DNA of 64,000 nucleotides from Microbacterium sp. oral taxon 186 str. F0373 (GTDB taxonomy: Bacteria; Actinomycetota; Actinomycetes; Actinomycetales; Microbacteriaceae). The position numbers and the translations under genes were made by a program. Shown here in pieces: positions 1 through 9,089 of the stretch (the stretch's first letter is position 1; every line of letters begins with the position of its first letter). Under the pieces are notes generated by a model. The model did not search any database. It worked only from the letters and a program-made list of their open reading frames with translations, and was not told the DNA's origin. The stretch lies in contig NZ_KE150458.1 of NCBI RefSeq assembly GCF_000411455.1, forward strand, positions 632,876 to 696,875. Direction: 5' to 3'.

Positions 1-102
1 GCCGGATGCGCCACCCAGCAGCGCGGACCAGCTCTCCGGCGCGGTCCCGCCGATGGGACTGGATGCGCCGATGCCGGTGACGACGATTCGGGGAATGCTC
101 AT
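1..102 (-). CDS. fabF: 3-oxoacyl-ACP synthase II, N-terminal part (runs off the window)
   Basis: Only the first 34 codons are present; the gene continues past the left edge. The product begins MSIPRIVVTGIGASSPIG, the classical KAS II opening with the V-V-T-G-x-G strand of the thiolase fold. The family elongates acyl-ACP with malonyl-ACP in the cytoplasm. It is the last visible gene of a leftward fatty-acid operon, 67 bp after acpP. The ATG follows GAGGAGACC, a good ribosome site. The catalytic Cys-His-His residues lie outside the window, so the call rests on the N-terminus and the operon context. Confidence 0.9.
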   Translation of the reverse strand, partial: MSIPRIVVTGIGASSPIGGTAPESWSALLGGASG

Positions 103-169
103 GGTCTCCTCGGATGCTCCGGTGGGGGCACGACGGCCCCCACCGGGGTGCAGGTGGCGAGGCCTGAGG

Positions 170-418
170 TCAGGCCTGGTTGGTGGTGATGAAGGTGACG
201 GCGTCGCCGACGGTCTTGAGGTTCTTGACCTCTTCGTCGGGGATGGTCACGCCGAACTTCTCCTCGGCGTTGACAACGATCGTCATCATCGAGATCGAGT
301 CGATGTCGAGGTCGTCCGTGAACGACTTCTCCAGCGCGACCTCGTCCGCCGAGATGCCGGTCTCGTCAGTGATGAGCTCGGCGAGTCCTGCGAGGACCTC
401 GTCGTTGCTGAATGCCAT
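170..418 (-). CDS. acpP: Acyl carrier protein
   Basis: This 82-aa acidic four-helix protein carries the growing acyl chain on a 4'-phosphopantetheine arm. The attachment serine is in DLDIDSISMM, the usual D-S-[LI] signature at the start of helix II. The length is normal for bacterial ACP. It lies between fabH and fabF in the leftward operon, as in Streptomyces and other Actinobacteria. The start has an upstream AGGAGAA ribosome site. Nothing is unusual. Confidence 0.97.
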   Translation of the reverse strand: MAFSNDEVLAGLAELITDETGISADEVALEKSFTDDLDIDSISMMTIVVNAEEKFGVTIPDEEVKNLKTVGDAVTFITTNQA

Positions 419-511
419 GGGATTCTCCTTGTTTATCGGGGTGTCACGGGCCCTGCGGGGCCGACGTTCAGTCTAGGTGCGGCGACCGCCGCGACCGGGT
501 ATCTCGGGCCG

Positions 512-1528
512 TCAGGGAAGGACGACGACCTGTGCGCCGAAGACCAGTCCCGCGCCGAAACCGATCTGCAGTGCGAGGCCGCCCGACAGCTCCGGGTGCT
601 CGGCGAGCAGGCGGTGCGTGGCGAGGGGGATGGATGCCGCTGAGGTGTTGCCGGTGGTCTCGATGTCACGGCCGATCACGACGGTGTCGGGAAGCTTCAG
701 CTGCTTGGCGAACTCGTCGATGATGCGCATGTTGGCCTGGTGGGGCACGAACGCCGCGAGATCCGACGGCTGCACACCGGCTTCCTCGAGAGCTTGACGC
801 GCGACCTTGACCATTTCCCACACGGCCCATCGGAAGACCGTCGGCCCCTCCTGGCGCAGCGTCGGCCAGGGTGCCTTTCCGTCGCGGAACTCCGTGAGCG
901 TGTGGTTCATCCCCACGGCATCCGCCTTCGACCCGTCAGATCCCCAGACCGTGGGTCCGATGCCCGGGAAATCGCTGGGGCCGACGACGACGGCGCCGGC
1001 ACCGTCACCGAGCAGGAAGGAGATGGAGCGGTCGGTGGGGTCCACGACGTCGCTGAGCTTCTCAGCGCCCACGACGACGGCATAGTGCGCCGCGCCCGCA
1101 CGGATGAGAGCGTCCGCCTGGGCGACACCGTACGCGAAGCCCGCGCAGGCGGCATTGAGGTCGTACGCGGCCGCGGGGTTGGCGCCGATGCGGTCGGCGA
1201 CGATCGCCGATACCGAGGGCGTCTGCTTCGGGTTGGAGATCGTGGCGACGATCACGGCATCGACGAGCGACGGGTCGATTCCCGCGCCGGCGATCGCCTC
1301 GGCGGCGGCATCGGCGGCCAGGTCGATCGCCGTGGTCGCCGCGTTGGCTCGCACCCGCGTGATGATGCCGGTGCGCTGGCGGATCCACTCGTCGCTGGAG
1401 TCGATGGGGCCGACGAGGTCGTCGTTGGGAACCGCGTTCTCGCCGCGGGCCGCGCCGTACGCGTAGATGCGGGTGTGAGCCGGTCCCGTCGACTGGACGA
1501 GAGTGGGTCGGGTGGGCGCGTCGGTCAC
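512..1528 (-). CDS. fabH: 3-oxoacyl-ACP synthase III (initiating condensing enzyme)
   Basis: KAS III condenses an acyl-CoA primer with malonyl-ACP to start fatty-acid synthesis, normally with branched primers in this group. The 338-aa product shows the complete triad: Cys128 in LNAACAGF, His263 in VPHQANM and Asn294 in ETTGNTSA. The GTG start at 1528 is preferred over upstream codons because AGGAGG lies 6 nt before it and it overlaps the fabD stop as GTGA, implying translational coupling. It sits between fabD and acpP. An in-frame extension to 1696 is only a shadow of fabD. Confidence 0.96.
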   Translation of the reverse strand: MTDAPTRPTLVQSTGPAHTRIYAYGAARGENAVPNDDLVGPIDSSDEWIRQRTGIITRVRANAATTAIDLAADAAAEAIAGAGIDPSLVDAVIVATISNPKQTPSVSAIVADRIGANPAAAYDLNAACAGFAYGVAQADALIRAGAAHYAVVVGAEKLSDVVDPTDRSISFLLGDGAGAVVVGPSDFPGIGPTVWGSDGSKADAVGMNHTLTEFRDGKAPWPTLRQEGPTVFRWAVWEMVKVARQALEEAGVQPSDLAAFVPHQANMRIIDEFAKQLKLPDTVVIGRDIETTGNTSAASIPLATHRLLAEHPELSGGLALQIGFGAGLVFGAQVVVLP

Positions 1529-2445
1529 GCGTCGCCTCCTGTCAGCAGGGCGGCGGCTGCCGCGAGGTCGTCGGGTGTCTTCACGGCCACCGTGGGCACA
1601 CCGCGCAGGGCGCGCTTGGCGAGTCCGGTCAGGGTTCCGGCCGGCGCGAGCTCGATGATGCCGGTGACGCCCGCATCCGCGAAGGATTCCATGCACAGAT
1701 CCCAGCGGACGGGAGAGGAGACCTGCGCGACGAGCAGGTCGAGCGCCTCGCGACCGGAGGCCACACGGGCACCGTCACGGTTCGTCCAGAGGGCGAGCGC
1801 CGGGTCGGATGCCGCGACCTCCGCGGCCGCCGTGCGCAGCGTGGCCACCGCCGGTGCCATGTAAGAGGTGTGGAACGCGCCGGCCACCTGCAGCGGAATC
1901 ACACGGCTGCCCGCGACGGGGTGAGCGGTGAGCTCTGCGAGAGCGTCCTGGGCGCCTGCGGCGACGATCTGGCCGGCGCCGTTGTGATTGGCGGGGGTGA
2001 GCTCCAACTCGTCGAGAAGCGCGAGCACGCCGTCGCGGTCGCCGCCGAGGATCGCACTCATTCCGGTCTGCTCCCGCGCGGCCGCATCGGCCATGGCCCG
2101 ACCACGCAGCCCGACCAGACGCATGCCGTCGTCCTCACTGACGACGCCAGCGGCGACCAGGGCAGCGACCTCGCCGACCGAATGCCCGGCGACGCCGGCA
2201 GGCGCGGCGCCCGCGGCATCCTGGAGAGCAGCGTAGGAGAGCAGGCTCGCCGCCACGATCAAGGGCTGGGCGACCGCCGTGTCACGGATGCGTTCGGCAT
2301 CCCACTCGGTGCCGGCGGCCACGAGGTCCGCCTGCGCAGCCTCGGCGTAGCGCTCGAGCCGCTCGCGGGCGCCCTCGAGCTCGAGCCAGGGTGTCAGGAA
2401 CCCCGGGGTCTGCGACCCCTGCCCGGGGAAGACGGTGATGATCAC
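1525..2445 (-). CDS. fabD: Malonyl-CoA:ACP acyltransferase
   Basis: FabD transfers malonyl from CoA to ACP. The 306-aa product begins MIITVFPGQGSQTPGF, has the nucleophile Ser89 in GHSVGE, and the partner His in AGAFHTSYM. The GTG at 2445 follows GGAAGGAT and puts the PGQGSQ motif at the usual distance from the N-terminus. It is the first gene of the fab operon; 93 bp separate it from the fasR-like gene, with a TTGACA at about 2537–2542 (minus strand) as a possible -35 box. Confidence 0.96.
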   Translation of the reverse strand: MIITVFPGQGSQTPGFLTPWLELEGARERLERYAEAAQADLVAAGTEWDAERIRDTAVAQPLIVAASLLSYAALQDAAGAAPAGVAGHSVGEVAALVAAGVVSEDDGMRLVGLRGRAMADAAAREQTGMSAILGGDRDGVLALLDELELTPANHNGAGQIVAAGAQDALAELTAHPVAGSRVIPLQVAGAFHTSYMAPAVATLRTAAAEVAASDPALALWTNRDGARVASGREALDLLVAQVSSPVRWDLCMESFADAGVTGIIELAPAGTLTGLAKRALRGVPTVAVKTPDDLAAAAALLTGGDA

Positions 2446-2538
2446 GTGCCTATCCTTCCAAGTTCTTCGCCGCCGCGCTGGCGACGACGTCACAACAAAC
2501 GCGAAGTGCTTTGTCTGAGATCGACAAGCGTGACGGTG

Positions 2539-3762
2539 TCAATCGGCGCGCACCGACCGTCGCGCGGCGCTTCCGCGCCGTCGCGTCGCCTCCGTGCCAA
2601 TCGAGCCGATGATGAGAGCCGTCTGCAGAATGAGGGCCTCTCGCGGGCCTGTCGCATCCCATCCGATGACATCCGAGACCCGCTTGAGCCGGTAACGCAC
2701 CGTGTTCGGATGGACGAACAGCTCACGGGCAGTCGCCTCGAGGGAGCGACCGTTGTCGAGATAACTCCACAGGGTGGCCACCAGATCGGCCGAGTGCGCC
2801 TGCAGAGGTCGGTAGATGCGCTCGACGAGCGTCGCCTTGGCCATCGCGTCGCCGGCAAGGGCGCGTTCGGGCAGAAGGTCGTCGGCTTCGACCGGACGGG
2901 GGGCGTGGCGCCAGGCGCCGGCCACCGCGAAGCCCGCCAACGCGGCGCGGGCACTCAGCCCGGCATCCACCAATGCGGGCACGGTCGGCCCGAGCACGAG
3001 ATGGCCGGGACCGAAGCCCGGCTCCAGGCGCAGGGCGATCTCGGTGAACGGCAGCTCTTCGGCGACGGGCTCACGTCCGGGCAGCACGGCGCGGCCGATC
3101 ACGAGCACGAGGCGAGACCCCTGCACGCCGATCAGGACATCGACGCCCAGCTTGCGCGCCACGCGACGCAGATGATCGACGTCCAGCTGCGGCGGAGAGG
3201 TGCCGACGAGGACGGCGACCTCGCCGTGACCATGCCACCCGAGGGCGGCGATGCGGCTGGGAAGCTCCTCGTCCGCTTCGCCGGTGAGGATGGAGTCGAC
3301 GACCAGAGCTTCCAGGCGCGCATCCCGGAGCCCGCGAGCCTCCGCTGCACGTGCGTACACGTCGGCCGATGCGAAGGCGACCTCGCGGGAGAAGAGCAGG
3401 ATGCTCTCGCGGAGGTCCTCCGCCTTTCCGGCGACGCGCTCTTCCGTGACGGCCACGGTCACGCGGATGAGCTGGAGCGTCTGTGTGAGGCTGACGCTGC
3501 GCAGCAGCTCACGGGGAGCGGCGGCGAAGATGTCGGCAGCGATCCAGGGCGTCGAACCCGGGTCCTCGTACCACTGGATGAACGACGCGATGCCCGCCTG
3601 CGCCACCAGGCCCACCGCCGAGCGGCGGGCCGGCGGCATGTCGGCGTACCAGGGCAGCGACTCTTCGAGCCGCTTGATGGTCGCCGTGGCCAGGTCTCCG
3701 GAGATCCGGCGGAGCCACGCGAGTGTCTCCGCCTTCTCCTGAGGGGTGGGGCGGGCGGGCAT
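2539..3762 (-). CDS. fasR: FasR-like PucR/CdaR-family transcriptional regulator of fatty-acid synthesis
   Basis: This 407-aa protein has an alpha-helical N-terminal half, a middle GGDEF-like region typical of CdaR/PucR regulators, and a C-terminal helix-turn-helix at about 355–385 containing ELFVHPNTVRYRLKRV. In Streptomyces the orthologous FasR lies directly before fabD and activates the fab genes; the same placement here supports the name. The ATG at 3762 is 8 nt after the aceE stop, so it probably shares a transcript with aceE. Upstream in-frame codons lie antisense-like within aceE and were rejected. Confidence 0.85.
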   Translation of the reverse strand: MPARPTPQEKAETLAWLRRISGDLATATIKRLEESLPWYADMPPARRSAVGLVAQAGIASFIQWYEDPGSTPWIAADIFAAAPRELLRSVSLTQTLQLIRVTVAVTEERVAGKAEDLRESILLFSREVAFASADVYARAAEARGLRDARLEALVVDSILTGEADEELPSRIAALGWHGHGEVAVLVGTSPPQLDVDHLRRVARKLGVDVLIGVQGSRLVLVIGRAVLPGREPVAEELPFTEIALRLEPGFGPGHLVLGPTVPALVDAGLSARAALAGFAVAGAWRHAPRPVEADDLLPERALAGDAMAKATLVERIYRPLQAHSADLVATLWSYLDNGRSLEATARELFVHPNTVRYRLKRVSDVIGWDATGPREALILQTALIIGSIGTEATRRRGSAARRSVRAD

Positions 3763-3770
3763 CGAATCGA

Positions 3771-6500
3771 TCAGCTTTCGCCGCCGGCGTTCCCGCTCGT
3801 TCCGGCCGTCACATCGTGCAGGCGGTACTTCTCGATCGCCTGTGCCGACAGTGCTCGGTCGACGAGCCCTTCGTCGGCCAGCGCCTGCAGGGCGCGGACG
3901 ACGATGGACGGTCCGTCGATCTTGAAGAACCGACGCGCGGCGGCCCGGGTGTCGGAGAAGCCGAAGCCGTCCGCACCGAGCGTGACGTAGCGGCGGGGAA
4001 CCCACTCGCGAATCTGGTCCTGGACCGCGTGCATGTAGTCGCTCACGCCCAGGACGGGGCCTGCGGTGTCGCGAAGCTTCTCCGTGAGGTACGCCGTGCG
4101 CGGCTCGGCGAGCGGGTTCAGGAAGTTGTGCTCGTCGGCGGCGAGTCCGTCGCGGCGCAGCTCCGTCCAGCTCGTGACCGACCACACATCGGCAGCCACT
4201 CCCCAGTCCTCGCGCAGCAGCTGCTGCGCCTCGAGCACCCACGGCACACCCACGCCGGACGCGAGCAGCTGCACGCGGTGTCCGTCGCCGGAGGCCTCCG
4301 AGATGCGGTGGATGCCGCGGACGATCCCCTCGACGTCGACGCCCTCGGGCTCGGCCGGCTGCACCAGCGGCTCGTTGTAGAGGGTGATGTAGTACATGAC
4401 GTTCGGGTCGGGGTGGTTGCCGCCGTACATCCGATCCAGGCCGGAGCGGACGATGTGGGCGATCTCGTAGCCGTACGCGGGGTCGTACGACACCGTTGCC
4501 GGGTTCGTCGACGCGAGCAGGTGGGAGTGGCCGTCGGCGTGCTGAAGACCCTCACCGGTCAGCGTCGTGCGGCCGGCGGTGGCACCCATGATGAAACCGC
4601 GCGCCATCTGGTCGGCGGCGGCCCACTGGGCGTCGCCGGTGCGCTGGAAGCCGAACATCGAGTAGAAGATGTAGACCGGGATCAACGGCTCGCCGTGCGT
4701 GGCATACGAGGTGCCCGTGCCGGTGAACGCCGCCACCGCTCCGGCCTCGTTGATGCCGACGTGCATGATCTGGCCCTGCGGGCTCTCCTTGTAGGCAAGC
4801 AGCAGCTCCCGGTCGACCGACGTGTAGTTCTGACCGTTCGGGTTGTAGATCTTGGCGGTCGGGAAGAAGGCGTCCAAACCGAACGTGCGCGCCTCGTCGG
4901 GGATGATCGGCACGATGCGGTTGCCGAAGTCCTTCGATCGCAGCAGGTCCTTCAGCAGACGCACGAACGCCATGGTCGTGGCGACCTCCTGCGTTCCGGA
5001 TCCCTTCTTCGGCAGTGCGTACGCGCTGTCGTCCGGGAGGCTGATCGGAACGTGGTGGGTGCGACGCTCGGGCAGGAACCCGCCGAGCGCGCGCCGCTTC
5101 TCGACCATGTACTGGATGGTCTCGTCTTCCATACCGGGGTGGAAGTAGGGAGGGGCGTACGGGTTCTCCTCGAGCTGGGCGTCGGAGACGGGGATGCGCA
5201 TCGAGTCGCGGAAGTGCTTCAGGTCGTCGAGCGTCATCTTCTTCATCTGGTGCGTCGCATTGCGCCCCTCGAAGTGATGACCGAGGCCGTAGCCCTTGAT
5301 GGTCTTGGCGAGGATGACCGTCGGCTGGCCCTTGTGCTCCGTCGCCGCCTTGTAGGCCGCATAGAGCTTCTGGTAATCGAGTCCGCCACGGCGGAGCTTT
5401 CCCCAGATGTCCTCGTCGGACCAGTCGGTGACCATCGCCGCGGTGCGCTCATCACGACCGAAGAAGTGGTCGCGGATGAACTTGCCGTCCTCGGCGCGGT
5501 AGGTCTGGAAGTCACCGTCGGGGGTGGTGTTCATGAGGCGAACGAGCGCGCCATCGGTGTCCACCTGCAACAGCTCGTCCCACCCGCGGCCCCAGACGAC
5601 CTTGATGACGTTCCAGCCCGCGCCGCGGAAGAACGCCTCGAGCTCCTGGATGATCTTGCCGTTTCCGCGCACCGGGCCGTCGAGACGCTGCAGGTTGCAG
5701 TTCACGACGAACGTGAGGTTGTCCAGGCCCTCGTTGGCCGCGACCTGGAGCTGTCCGCGGCTCTCGACCTCGTCCATCTCACCGTCGCCGAGGAAGGCCC
5801 AGACGCGCGAGCCCGACAGGTCCTTGATGCCGCGGTTGGTCAGGTACTTGTTGGTCATCGCCTGATAGATCGCGTTGATCGGGCCGAGACCCATCGACAC
5901 GGTCGGGAACTGCCAGTACTCCGGCATGAGGCGAGGGTGCGGGTAGGAGGGGATGCCGTCGGGCGCCTTCGACTTCTCCTGACGGAAGCCGTCGAGCTGA
6001 TCGGCCGACAGTCGTCCTTCGAGGAACGAACGGGCGTAGATGCCGGGGGAGGCGTGACCCTGGATGAAGATCTGGTCACCGCCGTGGGGATCGTCCAGTC
6101 CCCGGAAGAAGTGGTTGAAGCCGACTTCGTACAGCGACGCGGACGACGCGTAGGTCGAGATGTGACCGCCGACGCCGATACCCGGACGCTGCGCGCGGTG
6201 CACCGTGAGTGCGGCGTTCCAGCGGATCCACCGGCGATACCGGCGCTCGAGCTCCTCGTCACCGGGGAACTCGGGCTCGTTCTCCGGAGCGATCGTGTTG
6301 ATGTAGTCGGTCGTGGGCACCTGGGGAACGTTCAGCTGCAACTCGTGCGACTTGTTGAGCAGGCTGAGCATGATTTCGCGGCCACGCCCGGCGCCCTTGC
6401 TGTCGACGAGCTGCTGGAGCGATTCCTGCCACTCGTGCGTCTCTTCGGGGTCGCTGTCCTGCGGGCCCTGGGAGTACGGATCCTGATCGTTGACCGTCAC
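3771..6500 (-). CDS. aceE: Pyruvate dehydrogenase E1 component, homodimeric type
   Basis: This 909-aa thiamine-diphosphate enzyme decarboxylates pyruvate and passes the acetyl group to the lipoyl E2. It is the single-chain AceE type of Actinobacteria and Proteobacteria, not the alpha/beta type. The ThDP motif is seen as [11 protein letters not shown] followed by NCNLQRLDG, and the transketolase-like middle domain and C-domain are present to the end at [16 protein letters not shown]. The ATG at 6500 follows AAAGGTGTC. Its adjacency to fasR and fabD suggests coordinated acetyl-CoA supply for lipid synthesis. Confidence 0.97.
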   Translation of the reverse strand: MTVNDQDPYSQGPQDSDPEETHEWQESLQQLVDSKGAGRGREIMLSLLNKSHELQLNVPQVPTTDYINTIAPENEPEFPGDEELERRYRRWIRWNAALTVHRAQRPGIGVGGHISTYASSASLYEVGFNHFFRGLDDPHGGDQIFIQGHASPGIYARSFLEGRLSADQLDGFRQEKSKAPDGIPSYPHPRLMPEYWQFPTVSMGLGPINAIYQAMTNKYLTNRGIKDLSGSRVWAFLGDGEMDEVESRGQLQVAANEGLDNLTFVVNCNLQRLDGPVRGNGKIIQELEAFFRGAGWNVIKVVWGRGWDELLQVDTDGALVRLMNTTPDGDFQTYRAEDGKFIRDHFFGRDERTAAMVTDWSDEDIWGKLRRGGLDYQKLYAAYKAATEHKGQPTVILAKTIKGYGLGHHFEGRNATHQMKKMTLDDLKHFRDSMRIPVSDAQLEENPYAPPYFHPGMEDETIQYMVEKRRALGGFLPERRTHHVPISLPDDSAYALPKKGSGTQEVATTMAFVRLLKDLLRSKDFGNRIVPIIPDEARTFGLDAFFPTAKIYNPNGQNYTSVDRELLLAYKESPQGQIMHVGINEAGAVAAFTGTGTSYATHGEPLIPVYIFYSMFGFQRTGDAQWAAADQMARGFIMGATAGRTTLTGEGLQHADGHSHLLASTNPATVSYDPAYGYEIAHIVRSGLDRMYGGNHPDPNVMYYITLYNEPLVQPAEPEGVDVEGIVRGIHRISEASGDGHRVQLLASGVGVPWVLEAQQLLREDWGVAADVWSVTSWTELRRDGLAADEHNFLNPLAEPRTAYLTEKLRDTAGPVLGVSDYMHAVQDQIREWVPRRYVTLGADGFGFSDTRAAARRFFKIDGPSIVVRALQALADEGLVDRALSAQAIEKYRLHDVTAGTSGNAGGES

Positions 6501-6633
6501 GAGACACCTTTCTTCGTCTGGCAGATCATGCCAGGGACGGGGCTTCTGATACGCGTGGCTTTGTGCAGCGTCGACAACGCATCCTGGATCAGCCTAGTCA
6601 CATCTCGATGGGGTGGATCGCGACCGCGGCGAG

Positions 6634-6706
6634 TGGGCCCTGCCGGGATCGAACCGACGACATCCACGGTGTAAACGTGGCGCTCTACCAGCTGAGCTAA
6701 AGGCCC
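6634..6706 (-). tRNA. tRNA-Val(UAC)
   Basis: A 73-nt cloverleaf can be folded on the minus strand. The acceptor GGGCCTT pairs with AGGGCCC, the D-arm has TAGCTCAGCTGGTAGAGC, the anticodon stem CCACG/CGTGG holds the loop TTTACAC with anticodon TAC, and the T-arm loop is TTCGATC. CCA is not encoded. The gene stands alone, downstream of and on the same strand as an APC permease gene. Confidence 0.97.
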
Positions 6707-6736
6707 TGACCTCGACAGTCTACGAGGTCGTGGCGC

Positions 6737-8239
6737 TCACCCGTCGCGGCCGACCACCTTCGGCTCCGCGGGGTTGAGGTACAGATCGCCGTCTTTTCCG
6801 AGCCGCGAGTGGCGGCGCGAGTAGGCGAAGTACACCACGAAGCCGATGACCAGCCAGATGAGGAACCGCAGCCACGTCTCCACGGTCAGGTTGAGCATCA
6901 GGTACACGCAGATGAGCGCGGCCAGGACCGGCAGCACCGGGCTCCACGGGACGCGGAAGCCGCGCGTGAGGTCGGGCCGGGTGCGGCGGAGCACGACCAC
7001 TCCGACCGAGACGAGCACGAACGCCGAGAGCGTGCCGATGTTGACCATCTCCTCCAGCACGCCGACGGGGGTCAGCCCGGCCACGAGTGCGACGATGACG
7101 GTGACGATGATCGAAATGAGCCAGGGCGTTCGGCGGGTCGGGTGCGCCTTCGCGAGGCGCTGGGGCAGCAGGCCGTCGCGCGACATCGCGAAGATGATGC
7201 GGGTCGCGCCGATGAGCAGCGTGAGCACGACGGTCGTCAGACCGGCCACCGCTCCAGCCGAGATCACCGTCGCCATCCACGTCTGCCCGTGGAAGGCGAA
7301 GGCGTTCGCGAGGGCGGCTGCCGGGTCGAGCTCGTCGAAGCGGACCATGCCCGTGACCACCAACGCCACCGCGCAGTACAGCAATGTGCAGATCGCGAGC
7401 GAGGCGATGATGCCGATGGGGAGGTCACGCTGCGGGTTCTTCGTCTCCTCCGCCGTGGTGGCGACCACGTCGAACCCGATGTACGCGAAGAAGACGAGAG
7501 CGGCGCCGGCGAAGATGCCACCGACACCGAAGGCCATGGGCGCCGAGCCCGAGATGAACTGCAGCAGCGGCTGCATGAGACCCGTCGCCGCTTCGCGGGG
7601 CGCGGCATCCGGGACGAACGGCGCATAGTTCGCGGGGTTGATGAACATGATGCCCGCGACGATCACGAACAGGACGATGAAGAGTTTCACCCCGACCAGT
7701 ACCAGGTTGACGCGCATCGACTCACGGATGCCGAGCGTCATGAGGGCGCCCAGCACGATGACCAGGACGATCGCCATCACGTCGACGGTGCCGCCGTAGC
7801 CGATCGCCGCGGGGAGTGGGATGCCGAGCTGCCCGAGGAGAACGCCGAGGTAGGCGCTCCAGCCCTGAGCCACGACACTCGCACCGAGGAACATCTCCAG
7901 GATGAGATCCCAGCCGATGATCCAGGCGAACAGCTCGCCGAGCGACGCGTAGGAGAAGGTGTACGCGGAGCCCGAGACCGGCACCGTGGAGGCGAACTCG
8001 GCGTAGCACATCGCCGCCAGGGCGCATGCGATCGCCGCGATGACGAAGCTGACGACGACGGCGGGGCCGGCCACCTCATGGGCGGCGCGACCGGTGAGCG
8101 TGAAGATGCCGGCGCCGATCACGACGCCGACGCCGAAGACGGTGAGATCGAGAGCCGACAGCGATTTGCGAAGCCGGAACTCGGGCTCCTCGGTGTCGGC
8201 GATGGAGCGCTCGATCGACTTCGTGCGCATCAGGCTCAT
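6737..8239 (-). CDS. APC-family amino-acid permease (cationic amino-acid transporter type)
   Basis: The 500-aa polytopic membrane protein has about 12 hydrophobic segments. The first carries the substrate/Na-site signature GVGVVIGAGIFTLTG, and the later GGIFAGAALVFFAYIGFDVVATTAEETKNP is typical of the YfnA/CAT subfamily. It should import an amino acid across the plasma membrane; the substrate cannot be read from sequence. It stands alone with its own upstream gap of 118 bp, which it shares with the divergent zinc-ribbon gene. MSLMRT at 8239 is preferred; MRT is an alternative start 3 codons in. Confidence 0.9.
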   Translation of the reverse strand: MSLMRTKSIERSIADTEEPEFRLRKSLSALDLTVFGVGVVIGAGIFTLTGRAAHEVAGPAVVVSFVIAAIACALAAMCYAEFASTVPVSGSAYTFSYASLGELFAWIIGWDLILEMFLGASVVAQGWSAYLGVLLGQLGIPLPAAIGYGGTVDVMAIVLVIVLGALMTLGIRESMRVNLVLVGVKLFIVLFVIVAGIMFINPANYAPFVPDAAPREAATGLMQPLLQFISGSAPMAFGVGGIFAGAALVFFAYIGFDVVATTAEETKNPQRDLPIGIIASLAICTLLYCAVALVVTGMVRFDELDPAAALANAFAFHGQTWMATVISAGAVAGLTTVVLTLLIGATRIIFAMSRDGLLPQRLAKAHPTRRTPWLISIIVTVIVALVAGLTPVGVLEEMVNIGTLSAFVLVSVGVVVLRRTRPDLTRGFRVPWSPVLPVLAALICVYLMLNLTVETWLRFLIWLVIGFVVYFAYSRRHSRLGKDGDLYLNPAEPKVVGRDG

Positions 8240-8357
8240 GATGTCTCCTCTGCGAAAACGAACGACGCCCTCGCAGCGCCGCCGTCGGTGTGGTCATGCT
8301 AGTGCGGCGCGAGCGCGCACGGGACGGACTGTCCACGTGTCGCGGTAGGTTGGGACC

Positions 8358-9089
8358 GTGAAGTCCCGACCCGCAGACCAGCAGCTCCTGCTCGAACTCG
8401 CGAGCCTCGACGGTGCGATCCGCGCCGCCGAGCACGCCCGTCGCACTCCCGAGCAGGCGGGCCGCGTTCAGGAGCTGCTCGCTCGCCGTCAGAGCCTGTC
8501 GGCGGAACTGACGACACTCTTGGGACGACGTGACGACATCACCGCCGAACTCGCCCGCGTGGAGTCGGACGTCGCCGTGGTCGATGCGCGAGCGGCCCGC
8601 GACACCGAACGACTCGCGTCGTCGGCGAACGCGAAGGAGGCCCAGGGCCTCGAGCACGAACTGGTCTCGCTCGCCAAGCGCAAGAGCGACCTCGAGGACG
8701 CTCAACTCGAACTGATGGAGCGACTCGAGACCGCCCAGAGCGCCGTGTCCGCACAGGAAGAGACGATCGCCGCGGTGAACGAGGAAGGCACTCGCCTCAG
8801 CGCAGAGGCCAAGGAAGCCGTCGCGGCGGCCACCGCCCGAGGGGAGGCGGCGTCGCGTGACCGCGCGGCGGTCGCCGCGCGCGTGCCCGCCGACCTACTG
8901 GCGATGTACGACCGTCTCGCCGCCCGCGGCGTCGGGGCCGGTCTGCTGCATCGAAAGACCTGCGAGGCGTGCCGCATGGTCCTCTCCGGAACTGACCTGC
9001 AGACGATACGACAGGCATCCGACGATGACATCGTGACCTGCCCGGAGTGCGGTGCGATCCTGGTGCGCACCGACGAATCGGGGTTGTGA
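8358..9089 (+). CDS. Coiled-coil protein with C-terminal C4 zinc ribbon
   Basis: This 243-aa cytoplasmic protein has a long, highly charged coiled coil over about residues 5–170 and a C-terminal zinc ribbon with CEAC and CPEC pairs. The family (CT398-like coiled coil plus C4 zinc ribbon) is widespread in Actinobacteria but its role is not established. The start is GTG. The stop overlaps the start of the next gene as GTGA, so the two are coupled; a nucleic-acid-related role would fit the polymerase neighbour but is inference. Confidence 0.85.
   Translation: MKSRPADQQLLLELASLDGAIRAAEHARRTPEQAGRVQELLARRQSLSAELTTLLGRRDDITAELARVESDVAVVDARAARDTERLASSANAKEAQGLEHELVSLAKRKSDLEDAQLELMERLETAQSAVSAQEETIAAVNEEGTRLSAEAKEAVAAATARGEAASRDRAAVAARVPADLLAMYDRLAARGVGAGLLHRKTCEACRMVLSGTDLQTIRQASDDDIVTCPECGAILVRTDESGL

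Noticed and set aside
53..643. Many long plus-strand frames opposite fab, aceE, glnE, gyrase-type and sucB genes
   Set aside because: They are Arg/Gly/Asp-rich shadows of well-supported genes on the other strand, without ribosome sites or family motifs.
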